In this document: positions 61,363-64,000 of the stretch, piece by piece
Position numbering within the stretch: the first letter of the stretch is position 1
Layout of the letters: each line of letters opens with the position of its first letter
NCBI RefSeq assembly: GCF_004000765.1
Contig: NZ_BILW01000019.1
Location: 1 to 64,000 of the forward strand
DNA from: Paenibacillus chondroitinus NBRC 15376
GTDB taxonomy: Bacteria > Bacillota > Bacilli > Paenibacillales > NBRC-103111
Direction: 5' to 3'
Length of the DNA stretch: 64,000 bases
Position numbers and translations under genes: made by a program
Notes under the pieces: model-generated
Seen by the model: only the letters and a program-made list of their open reading frames with translations
The model's database searches: none
Told to the model about the DNA's origin: nothing

Positions 61363-61432
61363 CAGGTTATCCTTTTCAGGATTTGTAAATACTATAGTAT
61401 TAAGCTTGGACGACTTTATGGAGGTGCTTCTT

Positions 61433-61912
61433 ATGATGTTTATTACTGTATTTATCCTTGCATATGCATTATTTTCGCTCTCCGCTGTTTTATTTCCTAC
61501 CGATATTAATTATTATACTAGTCTTAATAAACCAGCTTGGAGCCCTCCCCCTAAACTATTCGGGATTGTGTGGAGCATTATATATGCTCTAATTTCACTA
61601 TCGATAGCCATTGTTTATACGAAAACAAATGGGTTTCAGGAAGCCTCCCTCGCCTATTTCGTAACTTTATTGATCAACTATATCGCTAATCAAGCCTTTA
61701 CCTTTATCGAGTTTAACCTAAAAAACTTGCGTTTGGCTTTCCTTGATACGGTTGTTGTAGCCTTCACTTCATTTCTGTTGATATATTTCACGCTTCCTTA
61801 TTCCAAACTTGCTGCGTGGTTGCTGGTACCTTACTTATTGTGGTCCTGCTTTGCTGCTCTACTGGCCTGGTCCATCTACCAGTTAAATAAGGATGTTAAC
61901 CGTGTATATTAA
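61433..61912 (+). CDS. tspO: TspO/MBR family membrane protein
   Basis: A 159-residue protein with five membrane helices. The Trp/Pro-rich loop SLNKPAWSPPPKLFGIVWS after TM1 is the family hallmark. TspO binds porphyrins and tetrapyrroles and is linked to stress responses; its exact role in Firmicutes is unclear. The start was placed at ATG 61433, eight bases after GGAGG. A 12-bp palindrome (ATACTATAGTAT) lies near 61390 in the promoter. Confidence 0.9.
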   Translation: MMFITVFILAYALFSLSAVLFPTDINYYTSLNKPAWSPPPKLFGIVWSIIYALISLSIAIVYTKTNGFQEASLAYFVTLLINYIANQAFTFIEFNLKNLRLAFLDTVVVAFTSFLLIYFTLPYSKLAAWLLVPYLLWSCFAALLAWSIYQLNKDVNRVY

Positions 61913-61925
61913 AATATTCAGTTGA

Positions 61926-61954
61926 AAAAGCCCTTGATCTTATCAAGGGCTTTT
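61926..61954. terminator. Bidirectional terminator between tspO and the sialidase gene
   Basis: AAAAGCCCTTGAT pairs perfectly (13 bp) with ATCAAGGGCTTTT around a 3-base loop, with A/T tracts on both sides. Confidence 0.85.
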
Positions 61955-61969
61955 GAATATATACGGATC

Positions 61970-63316
61970 TCAGGATGACGCGAGCCAATCCAGTGAAAAC
62001 GTTGTAAATTTGATGGTCATTTCTCTGGTTTCAGAAAAATCGCTTTCATACAGCAGTGCAATGTCCCCATTAGCCAAAACCGTTAAACAGCTATACGAAA
62101 ACGTATATTCATCGACCTCTTTGGCATACTTCCAGGTGCTTCCCCCATCTTCGCTCAAACGGATCGTCCCGTTTCTCCGCTTGTGGGGATCCGCTGGATT
62201 AGCAAACAAAACTCTTGTTTTCCCGTCACCCATGTCCGGATAGGTAATTACGCTGGATTGGCAAACGGGGTCCAATAACGCCTGATCATACTTCGTATCG
62301 CTCCAGGTCTCGCCGCCATCCAGGCTCATGGCCACAGCGGTTCGATGCAGACCGGCGTGATTTCTCATATATACGCGCAGCCCGCCATCCGGAAGTTCAA
62401 TCACCTGGGATTCGGTCAGGTCCGCACCCTCCGTGCTTAGTGTCTCTGCCATCAGCGGTTGCCCGATGAACATCCTTCCATCATTCGGGGAGGCGCCTCT
62501 GCGCCAGCTTTTCCCATGATCATCGCTGAAAATAACGGCGCATGACATTTTTCCATGGTGATTCGAAAAGTAAATCGGAAAAACAAGCCTTCCTTTGTAA
62601 TTACCATGCTTGATCTGAATACCTCTTCCGGGCCCTGCCCCAATAAATGCCATCCAGGCCTCTTTCACCGCAGGATTTAATTCGATCGGCCTCGACCATG
62701 TCAGACCGTCATCCTCACTTTTAATGATTTGCAAAAAAGATGTTCTCGCTTCTAATAACGTTTCATCGGGATCTATCCCTTTTTTCAGAAAAATATTGCC
62801 CTTTGTCTCCCCGTCAACATGAACATTTCCTTCTTCATCAACTGTAAAAAGGGTCATCTCTCCTTGGCTATTGGCCACATAACCGTTCGGAAGCAGTCGA
62901 TAGGCCCTCCCACTGCTGTCAAATAGCAGTCTTTCGGCGTTCTCGCTAAACCCCGTTCCTATCTCGGAGGACCTTAGACCAATTCCCCCAGGTGTATGTG
63001 AAAACAGCATCCAAATCGTTCCTGTCACCTCGTCCTCGAGCAGAGCGGTGTCGATCGCTGCCGCCCCGTCCCGTCCTTCTCCCGGATAGGACACAAGCTC
63101 TTGCACATCATCCCATGTCACTCCATGATCTACACTACGTCTTATTGTTGTATTGATTTTGTTGGGATTATCCAGGCTGTTGCTTATACGTGCATCGATG
63201 CCGGCAATAATTGTTCCTCTTGAAGTCGTGATCATGGATGGGATTCGATAGGTCGCCGATCCAGCTAACCCCGGATAAAATAAAGAAATCGCTTCGCTTT
63301 TTTTCATGAGATTCAC
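61970..63316 (-). CDS. Exo-alpha-sialidase-like protein (GH33 type, five Asp-boxes)
   Basis: A 448-residue six-bladed beta-propeller protein. The YRIP motif of sialidases is present (GSATYRIPSMITTSRG). Five Asp-boxes (S-x-D-x-G-x-T/S-W) are visible: SVDHGVTW, SEDDGLTW, SDDHGKSW, SLDGGETW and SEDGGSTW. There is no signal peptide, so an intracellular role on imported oligosaccharides is likely. The start is GTG 63316 or ATG 63307; the SD is weak. It lies 10 bases after a sugar-binding lipoprotein gene, so the two are co-transcribed. Sialic acid or a related 2-keto sugar acid is a possible substrate. Confidence 0.88.
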   Translation of the reverse strand: MNLMKKSEAISLFYPGLAGSATYRIPSMITTSRGTIIAGIDARISNSLDNPNKINTTIRRSVDHGVTWDDVQELVSYPGEGRDGAAAIDTALLEDEVTGTIWMLFSHTPGGIGLRSSEIGTGFSENAERLLFDSSGRAYRLLPNGYVANSQGEMTLFTVDEEGNVHVDGETKGNIFLKKGIDPDETLLEARTSFLQIIKSEDDGLTWSRPIELNPAVKEAWMAFIGAGPGRGIQIKHGNYKGRLVFPIYFSNHHGKMSCAVIFSDDHGKSWRRGASPNDGRMFIGQPLMAETLSTEGADLTESQVIELPDGGLRVYMRNHAGLHRTAVAMSLDGGETWSDTKYDQALLDPVCQSSVITYPDMGDGKTRVLFANPADPHKRRNGTIRLSEDGGSTWKYAKEVDEYTFSYSCLTVLANGDIALLYESDFSETREMTIKFTTFSLDWLASS

Positions 63317-63326
63317 GTCCTGTTTT

Positions 63327-64000
63327 TTATTTTTGATTCAGTAAATCGGCGACTTTCGGCGACTTGTCAAGTTCGGCCAACATTTCTTTACCACCGCTGT
63401 TCAAATAATTCTGAACGTATTTATCCCATTCCTTATCGATATCGATTTGTCCGGCAATGGCTTTCAAACGGAACTCATTCACGATCGTATTCAGTTGACC
63501 GCTGTATTGTTTGTTCAGATCCGCATATTTCGTTTGGTTCATCAAATCCCATTTGTAAGGCCTGATTTCCATCTTCTTCAATACGTCCGGTTTGCCGAAG
63601 AAATCATTTTTCAACTTCGTTGTTGCTTCGGAGGTCTGATAGGACGCTCTTCTGTCATCGTACGACCTGAAGTTATATGCCCAGAAGCCCATACTCCCTT
63701 CGTTCTCCGGGTACTCCGGTTTGACTTTAATCTCCGATTTCTCCGGAGTGCCCTGCCATGTGGAATGGGTGCCGACATCTCCGTAAAGTGTCCAGCGGGA
63801 ATCGTCATCAAAGTTGATGTAATCGAAAATTTGCAGAATACGCACCAGCTGCTCATCCGTCACTTTCTTGGAAACGTAGAAAGCATCGCCCAGCCTGTTC
63901 ACTGGAGTGAAGGCGCCTTCCCCTTGCTGTCCGTTCGGACCGATCTCGGGCGCGGTTACGAGTAATTTAACAGCGGGGTCCTTCTCTATAATGTTTGCCG
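63327..64000 (-). CDS. Sugar-binding lipoprotein, LplA type (3' part; 5' end outside the window)
   Basis: The reading frame stays open to the right edge, so only the last 223 or so residues are seen. They include DEQLVRILQIFDYINFDDDS, YPENEGSMGFWAYNF and WDKYVQNYLNSGGKEMLAEL, matching the C-terminal lobe of LplA-type solute-binding proteins. The end is followed 10 bases later by the sialidase gene. Permease genes are expected just beyond the window. Confidence 0.85.
   Translation of the reverse strand, partial: ANIIEKDPAVKLLVTAPEIGPNGQQGEGAFTPVNRLGDAFYVSKKVTDEQLVRILQIFDYINFDDDSRWTLYGDVGTHSTWQGTPEKSEIKVKPEYPENEGSMGFWAYNFRSYDDRRASYQTSEATTKLKNDFFGKPDVLKKMEIRPYKWDLMNQTKYADLNKQYSGQLNTIVNEFRLKAIAGQIDIDKEWDKYVQNYLNSGGKEMLAELDKSPKVADLLNQK

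Noticed and set aside
1-64000. tRNA, rRNA, prophage or conjugative element genes
   Set aside because: No tRNA cloverleaf, rRNA-like segment, integrase, transposase, capsid or relaxase sequence was recognised on reading both strands.

Overview
The window looks like chromosome of a spore-forming Firmicute, most probably Paenibacillus or a close relative. Sporulation genes are present: a GerPA/GerPF-type protein, an SspH-type small acid-soluble protein and YtaF. The sugar ABC systems are of the LplA/LplB/LplC kind (lipoprotein plus two permeases, no local ATPase), paired with YesM-type sensor kinases and YesN-type AraC response regulators. Shine-Dalgarno sites are strong (AGGAGG), and TTG and GTG starts are common. 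I saw no rRNA, tRNA, CRISPR array or intact insertion sequence.

Layout. (1) 0-4 kb: two divergent genes for azole (thiazole/oxazole) peptide maturation, a ThiF-like 'ocin' protein and a YcaO cyclodehydratase ending in a PxPxP tail, then a GerPF-like spore gene. No Cys-rich precursor peptide is visible. (2) 4-28 kb, nearly all on the minus strand: a carbohydrate-use region with two SBP/permease transporters, two sensor kinase/AraC regulator pairs, a Gfo/Idh/MocA dehydrogenase, an FAD oxidoreductase, an SGNH hydrolase and a 1669-residue secreted protein with repeated golvesin-like domains around a probable alpha/alpha-barrel core. A 42-bp promoter motif (37/42 identical) is shared by the second transporter operon and the giant protein gene, which suggests one regulon. 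(3) 28-36 kb: mixed housekeeping and accessory genes (an unrecognised 239-aa protein, FtsW/RodA-type protein, PRISE-like SDR, HxlR, GNATs, racemase-like protein, aldo/keto reductase, DUF421 protein) with some decayed fragments. (4) 36.6-40.7 kb: divergent arsenic operons. The minus operon is a 57-aa peptide ending CCPACC, ArsR and ArsM. The plus operon is a half-ArsC, ArsR, ArsB and ArsC. Two ArsR-type operators lie between them. (5) 40.7-49.3 kb: PCYCGC lipoprotein, sspH, DUF3189, ytaF, a small membrane protein, a MocR regulator, a Rieske fusion protein, an SDR, and an azoreductase/HxlR pair. (6) 49.4-51.5 kb: a stretch of gene fragments with a head-to-head rearrangement scar. (7) 51.5-59 kb: a C4-dicarboxylate/tricarboxylate module with TctC-TctB-TctA, NAD-type malic enzyme and an HPr-like protein without the active histidine, divergent from a CitA/DcuS-type kinase and its regulator. 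(8) 59-64 kb: beta-carbonic anhydrase, GH43 glycosidase, TspO, a sialidase with five Asp-boxes, and the 3' part of another sugar-binding lipoprotein gene running off the right edge.

How the parts fit. The 4-28 kb block looks like a Gram-positive polysaccharide-utilisation locus: the secreted protein and SGNH hydrolase would act on a decorated glycan, the transporters import the products, and the oxidoreductases act inside. The ars block combines efflux (ArsB), arsenate reduction (ArsC) and methylation (ArsM) under two ArsR repressors. The tct module couples organic-acid uptake to malic enzyme. Functions are read from sequence motifs and family knowledge only; no database search was run.
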